DNA of 64,000 bases from Micromonospora avicenniae (lineage in GTDB: Bacteria > Actinomycetota > Actinomycetes > Mycobacteriales > Micromonosporaceae). Positions 45,305 to 53,950 of this stretch are shown one piece after another. The position numbers were made by a program, and so were the translations under genes. The notes under the pieces are model-generated. The model did no database searches. It saw only the letters and a program-made list of their open reading frames with translations, and had not been told where the DNA came from. Every line of letters starts with the position of its first letter. Position 1 is the first letter of the stretch. Where the stretch lies: contig NZ_FTNF01000002.1 in the NCBI RefSeq assembly GCF_900156065.1, positions 248,001-312,000 on the forward strand, given 5' to 3'.

Positions 45305-45616
45305 TCACTCGCCGGATCCGTCGCGCAGCCGGCGCAGCACCTCGGGCAACTCCGGACCGGGCCGTTCGATGAGGAAAAGCTTGTCGCGGCTGGCCGCGCC
45401 CGCGCGCAGCGAGACCGCCGCCGGCCGGACGTCGAGCGCGTCGGCGAGGGCCCGGCGGGCTGCCTCGGTGGCCCGGCCGTCGACCGCCGGCGCATTCACG
45501 GCGATGACCAGCGCGGGCCCGAGCGGGCCGTCGAACCGGCCGCCGACCCGGGCTCGGGAGGAGCCGGGCTTGACCCGTACCGCCACGGTGAGCGTGTCTT
45601 GCGCAGGCACCGGCAT
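45305..45616 (-). CDS. DUF167 (YggU-type) protein
   Basis: 103 residues. The core TVAVRVKPGSSRARVGGRFD and VIAVNAPAVDGRATEAARRALADALDV with GAASRDKLFLIE match the small alpha/beta DUF167 family of unknown function, usually found near yggT and cell division genes. The ATG follows GAGCGAGG. It lies between a membrane-protein gene (6 bp) and the antiporter (22 bp), so all three are probably co-transcribed. Confidence 0.92.
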   Translation of the reverse strand: MPVPAQDTLTVAVRVKPGSSRARVGGRFDGPLGPALVIAVNAPAVDGRATEAARRALADALDVRPAAVSLRAGAASRDKLFLIERPGPELPEVLRRLRDGSGE

Positions 45617-45622
45617 CCTCGC

Positions 45623-46237
45623 TCAGCTCGGCCGGACGTCGGCGAGCAGCGCGGTGGCCGGCTCGCACCGGGCGCACGGCGTGAAGCCGAGTTCCACCGC
45701 CTCCGCCACCGGCAGCGGCTCACACACCCGTCCCCGCAGGTGCGCGCAGTCGGCCAGGTGGTAACGGGGCCGACCGTCCACCACCTGCACCTCGTCGGAG
45801 AGCCGGGCCATCTGCGACACCTCGGCGGGCGTCACGGGCTGGGCGCCGGGCTCGTCGTCGTACGCCCCCACCTGCCCGGTGGTCGACGGGGGCGGCCGGT
45901 CGCCGGCCTGCGGGACGGGTGGTTGCCGCCACCCGCCACCGCTGCCCACTGTCGGAGGAACGTGCTGAACCGGAATCTCCGGTTCGATCGGGCCGTACGC
46001 GCCGCCCTGCCCTGCCGGGTCAGCCGCCCGGGACGCGCCCGGATCCCGCTGCCCTGTGCGGGCCGGATCCGCAGTCGCGCGGGCGGCGGCGGCCTGGCGG
46101 GCACCCACCACCAACGCGACGGCGGCCAGCAGACTGGCCGCGATCGAGATGATCAACAGGAGACTGGAGCCGCCGGCCAGACCCAGCACCAGCAGCGCCA
46201 CAGCGACGAGGATGAGCACGAGGCTTGCGACTATCAC
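45623..46237 (-). CDS. membrane protein with C-terminal Cys/His (possible metal-binding) motif
   Basis: 204 residues starting VIVASLVLILVAVALLVLGL. Two adjacent membrane helices (1-23, 25-46) are followed by a Pro/Gly-rich linker and a small folded end: RPRYHLADCAHLRGRVCEPL then VAEAVELGFTPCARCEPATA. The pattern H-x3-C-x2-H...C...CxxC could bind zinc and is also seen fused to other actinobacterial proteins. Function unknown. It lies downstream of divIVA and upstream of the DUF167 gene. Confidence 0.8.
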   Translation of the reverse strand: MIVASLVLILVAVALLVLGLAGGSSLLLIISIAASLLAAVALVVGARQAAAARATADPARTGQRDPGASRAADPAGQGGAYGPIEPEIPVQHVPPTVGSGGGWRQPPVPQAGDRPPPSTTGQVGAYDDEPGAQPVTPAEVSQMARLSDEVQVVDGRPRYHLADCAHLRGRVCEPLPVAEAVELGFTPCARCEPATALLADVRPS

Positions 46238-46308
46238 GGGTCACCCCCGCCGCGTCGTACCGTCCAGGTGGTCGGCGACCGTCGCGATCGACGGCCGCCG
46301 ACCGTAGA

Positions 46309-47121
46309 TCAGCGACCGGCCTCGAGAGCGCCGGAGCGACCGCCACCGTAGGAGCCGGCGAGGCCGGCGGTGGCCAGACCGTTACCGCCCGAGACCCGGC
46401 CGCCCTCCGAGCGGCTCATCTCGGCCTCGAGGCCCTGCCCGCGACCGTCGAGGTCGCGCAGCTGGCTCTCCAGGTACGCCTTGAGGCGGGTGCGGTACTC
46501 ACGCTCGAACTGCTTGAGCTCCTCGATGTGCTTCTGCAGCGCGGTGCGCTTGGCGTCCAGGCCGCCCATGGCCTCCTGGTGCCGCTGGCGGGCGTCCCGC
46601 TCGAGGGCGTCGGCCTTCGCGCGCGCCTCCCGGGTCACCTCCTCGGCCTTCGACCGGGCCTCGGCGAGCAGCTGGTCGGCCTCGCGCCGAGCGTCCGAGA
46701 CGTGGTCGTCGGCCGTCCGCTGGGCCATCATCAGCACTCGCAGCGCCTGCTGCTCGCCGTCGCCCACAGCGGCGGCAGCAGCGGCAGCGCCGCCGGCGGA
46801 CCGCACCTGCTCCAGCTCGGCCTGCATCGCGCGGGCGGCCTGCTCGGCCGCGGCCTTGTCGCGCTGCACCCGGTCGAGCTGGGCCTTGACGTCGTTGAGC
46901 TCCGCCGCGAGGCGGGCGTCACCGCCGGGGCCGGCGGGGGCTCCGCCACGGCCGCCGCGCTCCACCTGGGCGCGCAGCTCGTTGTTCTCCTCGATGAGAC
47001 GGGCGAGCTCGCGCTCGACCTCGTCCAGGAAGGCGTCGACCTCCTCCTCGTCATACCCCCGCTTGCCGATCGGCGGCTTTTTGAAGGCGACGTTGTGAAC
47101 GTCGGCCGGGGTCAGCGGCAT
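46309..47121 (-). CDS. divIVA: DivIVA/Wag31 polar growth protein
   Basis: 270 residues. The N-terminal membrane-curvature domain [20 protein letters not shown] then [22 protein letters not shown] precedes a long coiled coil (about 75-235) interrupted by a Gly/Ala linker ([16 protein letters not shown]). It marks cell poles and recruits the wall-building machinery. The tail is Gly/Ser rich ([16 protein letters not shown]). The ATG follows GGAGTTTCG. It is in line with yggT and sepF. Confidence 0.96.
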   Translation of the reverse strand: MPLTPADVHNVAFKKPPIGKRGYDEEEVDAFLDEVERELARLIEENNELRAQVERGGRGGAPAGPGGDARLAAELNDVKAQLDRVQRDKAAAEQAARAMQAELEQVRSAGGAAAAAAAVGDGEQQALRVLMMAQRTADDHVSDARREADQLLAEARSKAEEVTREARAKADALERDARQRHQEAMGGLDAKRTALQKHIEELKQFEREYRTRLKAYLESQLRDLDGRGQGLEAEMSRSEGGRVSGGNGLATAGLAGSYGGGRSGALEAGR

Positions 47122-47165
47122 CGAAACTCCTCGGGTCAGTTGCGGCCGCGAAAGCGCGTCGGTCA

Positions 47166-47471
47166 TCAGGCGGTTGCCAGGATCGACGGCCTCAACACGA
47201 ACTCCATCAGCACGAACAGGATAACCAGGAGCACAAGGGAGGCCAGGTCGATGCTCACGGTACCAATTCGCAGCGGAGGGATCACACGCCTCAACGCGCT
47301 GAGAGGGGGATCAGTGACGCTCCACACGGATTCCAGTCCCGCCGATGCGCCGCGACCAGGTTGCCAGCGGCGTCCGTACTGCAGCACCGCGCTCAGGACG
47401 AACCGGGACAGGAGAAGCAACAGGAAGACATACAGGACCAGGTAGAGAACCTGGAGCACGATCGACAACAC
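47166..47471 (-). CDS. yggT: YggT-family membrane protein
   Basis: 101 residues with two YggT helices: [20 protein letters not shown] and [19 protein letters not shown], with the conserved [19 protein letters not shown] between them. Role unknown; in actinobacteria it is always near sepF. The GTG at 47471 ([10 protein letters not shown]) is the start that best fits the family; the frame upstream to 47507 has no membrane content. Confidence 0.88.
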   Translation of the reverse strand: MLSIVLQVLYLVLYVFLLLLLSRFVLSAVLQYGRRWQPGRGASAGLESVWSVTDPPLSALRRVIPPLRIGTVSIDLASLVLLVILFVLMEFVLRPSILATA

Positions 47472-47503
47472 GACAGGCGACGTCCCTCGGCTCGGGGCGG
47501 GGG

Positions 47504-48193
47504 TCAACTCAGACTGAAAAAACCACCCTCAGCGATCTTGGCCTTGTCCTCCGCGGTGACCTGGACGTTGGCCGGTGAGAGCAGGAACACCCGATTGGTC
47601 ACGCGCTCGATCGTACCGCGCAGCCCGAACGCCAGCCCGGCGGCGAAGTCCACCAGACGGCGGGCGTCCGCCTCGTCCATCTCGGTGAGGTTGATGATCA
47701 CCGGCACTCCGTCCCGGAAGTGCTCGCCGATGGTCCGCGCCTCCCGGTAGGTGGTCGGGTGCAGGGTGGTGATCTGGTAGCGCTGCTCCTCGTCGGCGGC
47801 GACCGTACGCTCCCGCGGCGTGGCCTGCGGAGCGAGGGCGAGATTGTCGCGGGTGTGGTAGGTCAGCGCGCTCGCCGTCTCCCCCGTCGACCGGGTGATC
47901 GACCGGACGCTGGACCGCTCCGCGCGCTCCGGCCGCTCAGGCTCGTCCCGCTCGGTCTCCGTCGAGCGGCTGCTCGTCCGCTCGCTGAGCCGGCCACGCT
48001 CCCCCAGGCGGGGACGCGGCGCCGGCGGCTCCTCGGCGTCGTCCTCGTCGTCGGCGAACTCCTCGGCGTACCGGCTCTGCCGGTAGCGCGAGTCGCGGTA
48101 GCCACCCTTGTCGTAGCCACCGTCCTCGTAGGCCCGCTCGTCGTCCTCTTCGACCAGACCGAGCCAGACCCCCGCCTTGCGCAGTGCACCCAT
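47504..48193 (-). CDS. sepF: cell division protein SepF
   Basis: 229 residues starting [20 protein letters not shown], the membrane-binding amphipathic helix. A charged, Tyr/Arg-rich linker ([20 protein letters not shown]) leads to the SepF core (about 140-222): [41 protein letters not shown] and [17 protein letters not shown]. It anchors FtsZ to the membrane in actinobacteria, which lack FtsA and ZipA. The ATG follows GGAAGGG. Confidence 0.95.
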   Translation of the reverse strand: MGALRKAGVWLGLVEEDDERAYEDGGYDKGGYRDSRYRQSRYAEEFADDEDDAEEPPAPRPRLGERGRLSERTSSRSTETERDEPERPERAERSSVRSITRSTGETASALTYHTRDNLALAPQATPRERTVAADEEQRYQITTLHPTTYREARTIGEHFRDGVPVIINLTEMDEADARRLVDFAAGLAFGLRGTIERVTNRVFLLSPANVQVTAEDKAKIAEGGFFSLS

Positions 48194-48385
48194 CCCGCGC
48201 CCTTCCATCCGCCGTGCGGCACGCGCCCCCGTGCCGTGTCGCCTGTCGCGAGTGGACTTCTCTCTGCCCACCGGACCGGAACAGCAATCCACTGGCGCGC
48301 GATTCGCGTCGCGTGCCACGACCCCCGACGACGGGATGCCGCCCCTGAAACAACACCGATGTAATTTGCTTCTTTCGCGGTCAGG

Positions 48386-49129
48386 CTACCGCAGCGTGGG
48401 GCGCATTCCGAGCAACGCACTACCGACGCGGACATGTGTCGCGCCGTATCTGATCGCGATTTCCAGGTCCCCACTCATGCCGGCGGAGAGCGCCGTCGCC
48501 TCCGGGTGGACCGCACGCATCCACTCGGCCACCTCGGCCAGCCGGGCGAAGGCCCGGTCGGGCTCCCAGCCCAGCGGCGCCACCGCCATCAGCCCCGCCA
48601 GCCGCAACGCCGGCGCCGACGCGACGGCCTCGGCCACCGCGCCCAGCCCGACGTCCGGATCGGCGGAGTCCGGCAGCGCCCCGCCACGCGACGGATCACC
48701 GTCGACACTCACCTGCACCAGCGCCGTCAGTGGCCGATCGCGGCCGGTCGCCGCGGCGTCCAGCGCCCGGGCCAGCCGGACGCTGTCCAGCGAGTGCACC
48801 GCGTCGGCGTAGCGGACCACCGAGCGGGCCTTGTTGCGCTGCAACCGTCCGATGAAGTGCCAACGCGGCGCAGCCCCGGCCGCCGCGACCTCGGCGGCCT
48901 TGCCGGCCGCCTCCTGATCGCGATTCTCACCGACGTCGGTCACCCCGAGTTCGGCGAGCGCCAGCACGTCGGCGGCCGGGTACGTCTTGGTCACCGCGAT
49001 CATCGTGACCTCGGCGCGGTCCCGTCCGGCGGCCGCGCAGGCGTCCGCGATCCGGGACCGCACCGCGGCCAGCGCGGCCGCCAGTTCGGCACGGCGATCC
49101 GGCCGTACCCTGGTCGAGCTGTCGGTCAT
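48386..49129 (-). CDS. YggS-family PLP homeostasis protein
   Basis: 247 residues, type III PLP barrel. The PLP lysine is in MIAVTKTYPAADVLALAELG; GENRDQEAAGK, RWHFIGRLQRNKARSVVRYA and GAPALRL..GLMAVAP-type blocks and CSAGMSGDLEIAI-type end (here LSAGMSGDLEIAIRYGATHVRVGSALLG) follow. It binds PLP without catalysis and buffers vitamin B6. It lies 9 bp after ftsZ and before sepF; the yfiH/pgeF gene often found between ftsZ and yggS is absent. Confidence 0.94.
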   Translation of the reverse strand: MTDSSTRVRPDRRAELAAALAAVRSRIADACAAAGRDRAEVTMIAVTKTYPAADVLALAELGVTDVGENRDQEAAGKAAEVAAAGAAPRWHFIGRLQRNKARSVVRYADAVHSLDSVRLARALDAAATGRDRPLTALVQVSVDGDPSRGGALPDSADPDVGLGAVAEAVASAPALRLAGLMAVAPLGWEPDRAFARLAEVAEWMRAVHPEATALSAGMSGDLEIAIRYGATHVRVGSALLGMRPTLR

Positions 49130-49138
49130 GGGTGGCGC

Positions 49139-50254
49139 TCAGGATCCGTTCTTGAGGAAGTCGGGCACGTCGACGTCGTCGAAGAGCACGCGGCGCGGCG
49201 ACTGCTGCGGCGCCGGCATGGCCGGCGGCGGCGCCACCGGCGGGTTCTGCGGCGCCGGCTGGTTCTGGTTGGTCTTCCGCCCCGGCTCGGCCGCCTTGTA
49301 CGCCGGCGCCCCACCGTCGAAGCCCGCCGCGATCACGGTCACCCGCACCTCGTCACCGAGCGCGTCGTCGATGACCGCACCGAAGATGATGTTCGCGTCC
49401 GGGTGAGCCGCGTCGGTGACCAGCTGCGCCGCGTCGTTGATCTCGAACAGGCCGAGATCGGAGCCACCGGCGATGGAGAGCAGCACGCCACGCGCGCCGT
49501 CCATGCTCTGCTCCAGCAGCGGGCTGGAGATCGCCGCCTCGGCGGCCTCCACCGCGCGGTTCTCGCCACGGGCGCTGCCGATGCCCATCAGCGCGCTGCC
49601 CGCGCCACTCATGACGCTCTTCACGTCGGCGAAGTCCAGGTTGATCAGACCCGGCGTGGTGATCAGGTCGGTGATGCCCTGGACACCGGAGAGGAGCACC
49701 TGGTCGGCGGTGCGGAAGGCGTCCATCATGCTGATGTTGCGGTCACCGAGCGCCAGCAGTCGGTCGTTCGGGATGACGATCAGCGTGTCGCACTGGTTGC
49801 GCAGCTCGTCGATCCCGGCCTCGGCCTGCACCTGGCGGCGCTTGCCCTCGAACGAGAACGGCCGGGTCACGACGCCGATGGTCAGGGCGCCGAGCTTGCG
49901 GGCGATGTTCGCCACCACGGGCGCGCCGCCCGTACCGGTGCCACCACCTTCACCGCAGGTCACGAAGACCATGTCGGCGCCCTTGAGCACCTCCTCGATC
50001 TCGTCACGGTGGTCCTCGGCGGCGTTCTTGCCGACGTCCGGGTTGGCACCCGCGCCGAGCCCACGGGTCAGCTCCCGGCCGACGTCGAGCTTCACGTCGG
50101 CGTCGCTCATCAGCAGCGCCTGCGCGTCGGTGTTGATCGCGATGAACTCGACGCCCTTGAGCCCAACCTCGATCATTCGGTTGACGGCGTTCACGCCGCC
50201 GCCACCGATGCCGACGACCTTGATGACCGCCAGGTAGTTGTGCGGAGGTGTCAT
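49139..50254 (-). CDS. ftsZ: cell division GTPase FtsZ
   Basis: 371 residues. The tubulin signature is [14 protein letters not shown], the synergy loop is [20 protein letters not shown], and the C-terminal peptide [13 protein letters not shown] binds SepF. A Pro/Gln-rich linker (about 320-355) precedes it. FtsZ forms the cytokinetic ring. The ATG at 50254 follows GAAAGGACCTTCAG. A promoter 110 bases upstream separates it from ftsQ transcription. Confidence 0.98.
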   Translation of the reverse strand: MTPPHNYLAVIKVVGIGGGGVNAVNRMIEVGLKGVEFIAINTDAQALLMSDADVKLDVGRELTRGLGAGANPDVGKNAAEDHRDEIEEVLKGADMVFVTCGEGGGTGTGGAPVVANIARKLGALTIGVVTRPFSFEGKRRQVQAEAGIDELRNQCDTLIVIPNDRLLALGDRNISMMDAFRTADQVLLSGVQGITDLITTPGLINLDFADVKSVMSGAGSALMGIGSARGENRAVEAAEAAISSPLLEQSMDGARGVLLSIAGGSDLGLFEINDAAQLVTDAAHPDANIIFGAVIDDALGDEVRVTVIAAGFDGGAPAYKAAEPGRKTNQNQPAPQNPPVAPPPAMPAPQQSPRRVLFDDVDVPDFLKNGS

Positions 50255-50363
50255 CTGAAGGTCCTTTCCCCCTCGAGATTGGCATGGGCCGGCCCCACAC
50301 GGCTTGGCCAGGCCAGCAGTCGACGTCGGCAGTTCCTCGTGAGGACCAGGGTCGAACCCTCAC

Positions 50364-50392
50364 CCTCTACTAGAGGCTTACAGTTATGTCAA
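50364..50392 (-). promoter_or_regulatory. ftsZ promoter with a 13-bp palindrome at the -10
   Basis: On the minus strand, a consensus TTGACA (50392-50387) and TAGAGG (50369-50364) are 17 bases apart. The -10 is one arm of CCTCTA-C-TAGAGG (50364-50376 on plus), so a regulator bound there would block it. This is the only long gap in the murE-ftsZ run. Confidence 0.65.
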
Positions 50393-50499
50393 CCACTGAT
50401 CCTCTTCGGGGCAACGTAAGCGCCGCCGCCCCGTGAACCAAGGACCTGACCGGCGTGTCGCAGCCCGGAGCGGGACGGCTCACGTCAGGCGACGTGCCG

Positions 50500-51315
50500 T
50501 CACCGGAAGGTGACCACGTCCGGCGCGCTCACGTCGATCGTCTTCGCCCGCTGGTCCAGCAGCGCGGTGGCCACCCGCGCCTTGTCCTCGTTCCGGGACG
50601 CGTCGCCCCAGATCACCGTCCGGCCGCCGTCCAGACGAAGCTTGATCAGCGCGAGACTCTCCACGCTCACGTCCAGCAGGGAGTCACGCAGCTCCGGGGA
50701 GAGCGCGCCGAGCACCGCCACCGCGGCCCGGGTGCCCGGATCGTCCGCCCCCGGCCGGGAGACCCGCACCAGCGGCACGTCGCCGGGTCGCTCGTCCAGG
50801 CTGCGGAAGACCGTGCCGGTGTGGTCGATCAGGACGAACCGCTCCCCCTGCGGCACCGCCGCCACCGGAGTGCGCTCCACCACGCGCACCACCAACGCCC
50901 CCGGCCAGTCCCGGGTCACCGTCGCCCGTTCCACCGGCGCCAACTCGCCGATCCGCCGGGCCGTTCCGGCCAGGTCCACCCTGGCCAGCGGGACCCCGTC
51001 CGGCACGCCGGCGGCCTCGCGCACCTGCACCGGCGTCACGAGCCCGGCACCCTCCACTCGCACCTCGCGTACTCCGAACAGGCCGGTGCCGAGGACGATC
51101 CAGGCGATCAGCCCCGCCAGCACGAGCACCGCCGCGGCTACCGCCCAGGGCAGCGCGGCGCGCATCCGACGCTGCCGCGCCCGGCGCATGAACCGCCGGG
51201 CCGAGGGCGGCACCGCGTCGCTGCCCGCCCGGACCAGCTGCCAACGCCGCACGACCGGCGCGCGCCGGCCGGACGCCTCACCGGTGGTCCGCCCGCGAGC
51301 GGGCCCGGGGCTCAT
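50500..51315 (-). CDS. ftsQ: cell division protein FtsQ
   Basis: 271 residues. A basic cytoplasmic start (about 1-53) leads to one membrane helix (AAVLVLAGLIAWIVLGTGLF), then the extracytoplasmic POTRA domain (FGVREVRVEGAGLVTPVQVR to AVERTPV) and the FtsQ/DivIB beta domain ending VVTFR. It bridges FtsZ ring assembly to FtsL/FtsB and peptidoglycan synthases. The ATG overlaps the murC stop by 4 bp. Confidence 0.94.
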   Translation of the reverse strand: MSPGPARGRTTGEASGRRAPVVRRWQLVRAGSDAVPPSARRFMRRARQRRMRAALPWAVAAAVLVLAGLIAWIVLGTGLFGVREVRVEGAGLVTPVQVREAAGVPDGVPLARVDLAGTARRIGELAPVERATVTRDWPGALVVRVVERTPVAAVPQGERFVLIDHTGTVFRSLDERPGDVPLVRVSRPGADDPGTRAAVAVLGALSPELRDSLLDVSVESLALIKLRLDGGRTVIWGDASRNEDKARVATALLDQRAKTIDVSAPDVVTFR

Positions 51316-52847
51316 CCGGCGGCGGGCGCCGCGCCGTCCGGGGTAACGGCGTCACCGGTCGTCGGACCGCCGCCGACGGCCGGCACCCCCGGTACGGTGC
51401 CCTCGATGGCCGCGCCGTCGCCGGCTCCCGCCGTACGGGTCAGCAGGGCGTCCAGCAGCTGATCGCCCATCAGCGAGATCGGCGGAGCGCCCATGGTCAC
51501 CACCACGTCGCCGGGGCGAGCCCGGCGGGCCACCTCCACCGGCGCCGTCTCCCAGGAGTCGACGAAGACCTTCCGCTCGGCCGGCAGCTGAACCGCTTCG
51601 ATCAGCGCCGCCGAACCCTCCCCGGGCTGGCGCAGCTCACCAGGCCCGAAGACCTCCAGCAGCACCAACTCGTCGGCGATCGCCAACGCCTGGGCGATCT
51701 CCGCCTGCAGGTCCCGGGTGCGGTAGAGCCGGTAAGGCTGGAAGACGACGATCAGCCGGCCGTCCCCCGCCACCTCGCGCAGCGTCTGCAACGCGAGGGT
51801 CATCGAGGTGGGGTGGTAGGCGTACTCGTCGTAGACCAGCACATCGTCGGCGACGCCCTTGCGCTCGAAGCGCCGGCGCACACCGGGAAACGCCGCCAGC
51901 GCGGCCTCCGCCGCCTCCAACGGCAGCTCCAGCAGGTACGCGGCGAGCACCGCCGAGGCGCTGTTGAGGCCCATGTGCCGCCCCGGCACCGGCAGCCGGA
52001 ACTCGCCCAGCGACCGGCCGTCGATCGCGGCGAGGTAACGCACCCCCTGCGCCGAGGAGGCCATCGCGGTCAGCCGCAGGTCCGCGTCCGGCGACTCGCC
52101 GTACGTGTACACGCGGCGCCCCTCGGCCCGCAACGTCGCCGCCAGCCGCCGCCCGCCCGGGTCGTCCGCGCAGGTGATGACGAACCCCTCGGGATCGGTG
52201 AGCCGGGCGAACTCGGCGAAGGCGGCCTCCAGGTTCGCCAGGTCGCCGTAGGTGTTCAGGTGGTCGGCCTCGATGTTGGTGATGATCGAGACGTACGGGC
52301 GGTAGATGAGGAAGGACCTGTCGCTCTCGTCGGCCTCGACCACGAAGTACTCGCCCGTGCCGTGGTGCGCGCCCGAGCCGACCTCGGAGATCTCCCCTCC
52401 GATCACGAAGGACGGATCCGTGCCGGCCTGCTGGAGCACCATGGTGACCATCGAGGTCGTGGTGGTCTTGCCGTGCGTGCCGGCGACCGCGACCGCGCGA
52501 CGGCCGGTCATGGCCGCGGCGAGCGCCTCCGAGCGGTGCAGTACCCGCAGGCCGCGCCGGCGCGCCTCCACCAGCTCCAGGTGGTCCTGCGGGATGGCCG
52601 ACGAGTAGATGACGGTGTCCACGCCGTCGAGGTTGGTCACCTCGTGGCTCATGTGGATCGTGCCGCCCAGCGCGCGCAGCCCGGCCAGCGACGGCCACTC
52701 CCGCAGCTCGCTGCCGGAGACCGGCAGGCCCCGGGTGAGGAAGAGCCGGGCCAGCCCGCTCATTCCGACGCCGCCCACCCCGATGAGGTGGATGGCGCCG
52801 AGGTCCTCGGCGGTGAGCGTGCCGGCCGGAGTGAACTGCGCGGTCAT
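51312..52847 (-). CDS. murC: UDP-N-acetylmuramate-L-alanine ligase
   Basis: 511 residues. ATP motif VAVAGTHGKTTTTSMVTMVL; early Rossmann loop HLIGVGGVGMSGLARLF; VVEADESDRSFL and ITNIEADHLNTYGD. The motif usually DDYxHHPTE reads VYDEYAYHPTSM here. A Gly/Pro/Ala-rich tail (about 480-511) extends past the family core. It adds L-Ala to UDP-MurNAc. The start overlaps murG and the stop overlaps ftsQ, each by 4 bp. Confidence 0.96.
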   Translation of the reverse strand: MTAQFTPAGTLTAEDLGAIHLIGVGGVGMSGLARLFLTRGLPVSGSELREWPSLAGLRALGGTIHMSHEVTNLDGVDTVIYSSAIPQDHLELVEARRRGLRVLHRSEALAAAMTGRRAVAVAGTHGKTTTTSMVTMVLQQAGTDPSFVIGGEISEVGSGAHHGTGEYFVVEADESDRSFLIYRPYVSIITNIEADHLNTYGDLANLEAAFAEFARLTDPEGFVITCADDPGGRRLAATLRAEGRRVYTYGESPDADLRLTAMASSAQGVRYLAAIDGRSLGEFRLPVPGRHMGLNSASAVLAAYLLELPLEAAEAALAAFPGVRRRFERKGVADDVLVYDEYAYHPTSMTLALQTLREVAGDGRLIVVFQPYRLYRTRDLQAEIAQALAIADELVLLEVFGPGELRQPGEGSAALIEAVQLPAERKVFVDSWETAPVEVARRARPGDVVVTMGAPPISLMGDQLLDALLTRTAGAGDGAAIEGTVPGVPAVGGGPTTGDAVTPDGAAPAAG

Positions 52848-53950
52848 CGGGCCACCGCCTCGTAGACGAAGTTCAGCAGGGCGACGTCGCCGTCGCGCCG
52901 CCCGTACGCCGCCGCGGCCGTCCCCATCGCGGCGAGCCGGTGCGGGTCGCGGATCAGCGGGATCACCGTCCGCTCCAGCCAGGCCGGAATCATCTCGTTG
53001 TCGTCGACGAGCAGCCCGCCGCCGGCCTCCACCACGGGCAGCGCGTTGCGCTTCTGCTCCTGGTTGCTGTGCGGGTACGGCACGAAGATCGTGGGCAGGC
53101 CGATGGCCGCGACCTCGGCGACGGTCATCGCGCCGCCCCGGGCGAGCATGAGGTCGGCGGCGGCGTAGCCCAGCTCCATCTCGGACAGGTAGGGCAGGGT
53201 CACGTACGGCACCGGCAGGTCGGTGGGGATCGGCACCGGCTCGTTGCGGGCGCCCATCACGTGCAGCACCTGCACGCCGTTGCGGGCGAGCTCCTTGGCC
53301 GCGCCCGCGACGGCGAGGTTGATCGAACGGGCACCGGACGAGCCGCCGGCGACGAAGAGCACCGGCAGGTCCGGGCGGAGCCCGAAGCGGGCCCGGGCGG
53401 CGTCGCGCAGGGCGGCCCGGTCGAGCCCCGCGATGCTGCGGCGCAGCGGCACACCCACCACCCGCGCGTCGCGCAACGACTCGGCCTGCTGGGGCTGGTG
53501 CGGAAAACCGACCGCGACGTTCTTGGTGAACTTCATGCCCAGCCTGTTCGCCACGCCCGGCGGCACGTTCACCTCGTGGATCACGATGGGCATCTCCCGA
53601 CGCCACGCGGCGAGGTAGGCCGGCACCGAGACGTACCCGCCGAAGCCGACCACCGCGTCGGCCTGGACCTCGTCGATCACCTTGCCCGCGGCGCGGGCCG
53701 CGGTCCACATCCGGCCCGGCGTGCGGACCAGGTTCATGTTGATCGACCGCGGCAGCTGGTAGGCGGGGATCGGCCGCAGATCGTAGCCCTGCGGCGGGAT
53801 CAGGTCGTTCTCCATTCCCCGGGGTGTGCCCAGGCAGGTGATCCGGACGCCGGGGTCGTGTCGGCGCAGGCAGTCGGCGAAGGCGAGCAACGGGTAGACG
53901 TGCCCCCCGGTGCCACCTCCCGCGAGCACCACCGAACGCAGCGGACCCAT
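52844..53950 (-). CDS. murG: UDP-GlcNAc:lipid I N-acetylglucosaminyltransferase MurG
   Basis: 368 residues, GT-B fold. N-terminal VVLAGGGTGGHVYPLLAFAD is the lipid-binding loop; VGFGGYVSVPAYLAAWRREM, VIHEVNVPPGVANRLG, LFVAGGSSGARSIN and MLARGGAMTVAEVAAIGLPT with PYPHSNQEQKRNA form the UDP-GlcNAc site. It adds GlcNAc to lipid I on the inner membrane face. The ATG shares one base with the ftsW stop. Confidence 0.97.
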   Translation of the reverse strand: MGPLRSVVLAGGGTGGHVYPLLAFADCLRRHDPGVRITCLGTPRGMENDLIPPQGYDLRPIPAYQLPRSINMNLVRTPGRMWTAARAAGKVIDEVQADAVVGFGGYVSVPAYLAAWRREMPIVIHEVNVPPGVANRLGMKFTKNVAVGFPHQPQQAESLRDARVVGVPLRRSIAGLDRAALRDAARARFGLRPDLPVLFVAGGSSGARSINLAVAGAAKELARNGVQVLHVMGARNEPVPIPTDLPVPYVTLPYLSEMELGYAAADLMLARGGAMTVAEVAAIGLPTIFVPYPHSNQEQKRNALPVVEAGGGLLVDDNEMIPAWLERTVIPLIRDPHRLAAMGTAAAAYGRRDGDVALLNFVYEAVAR

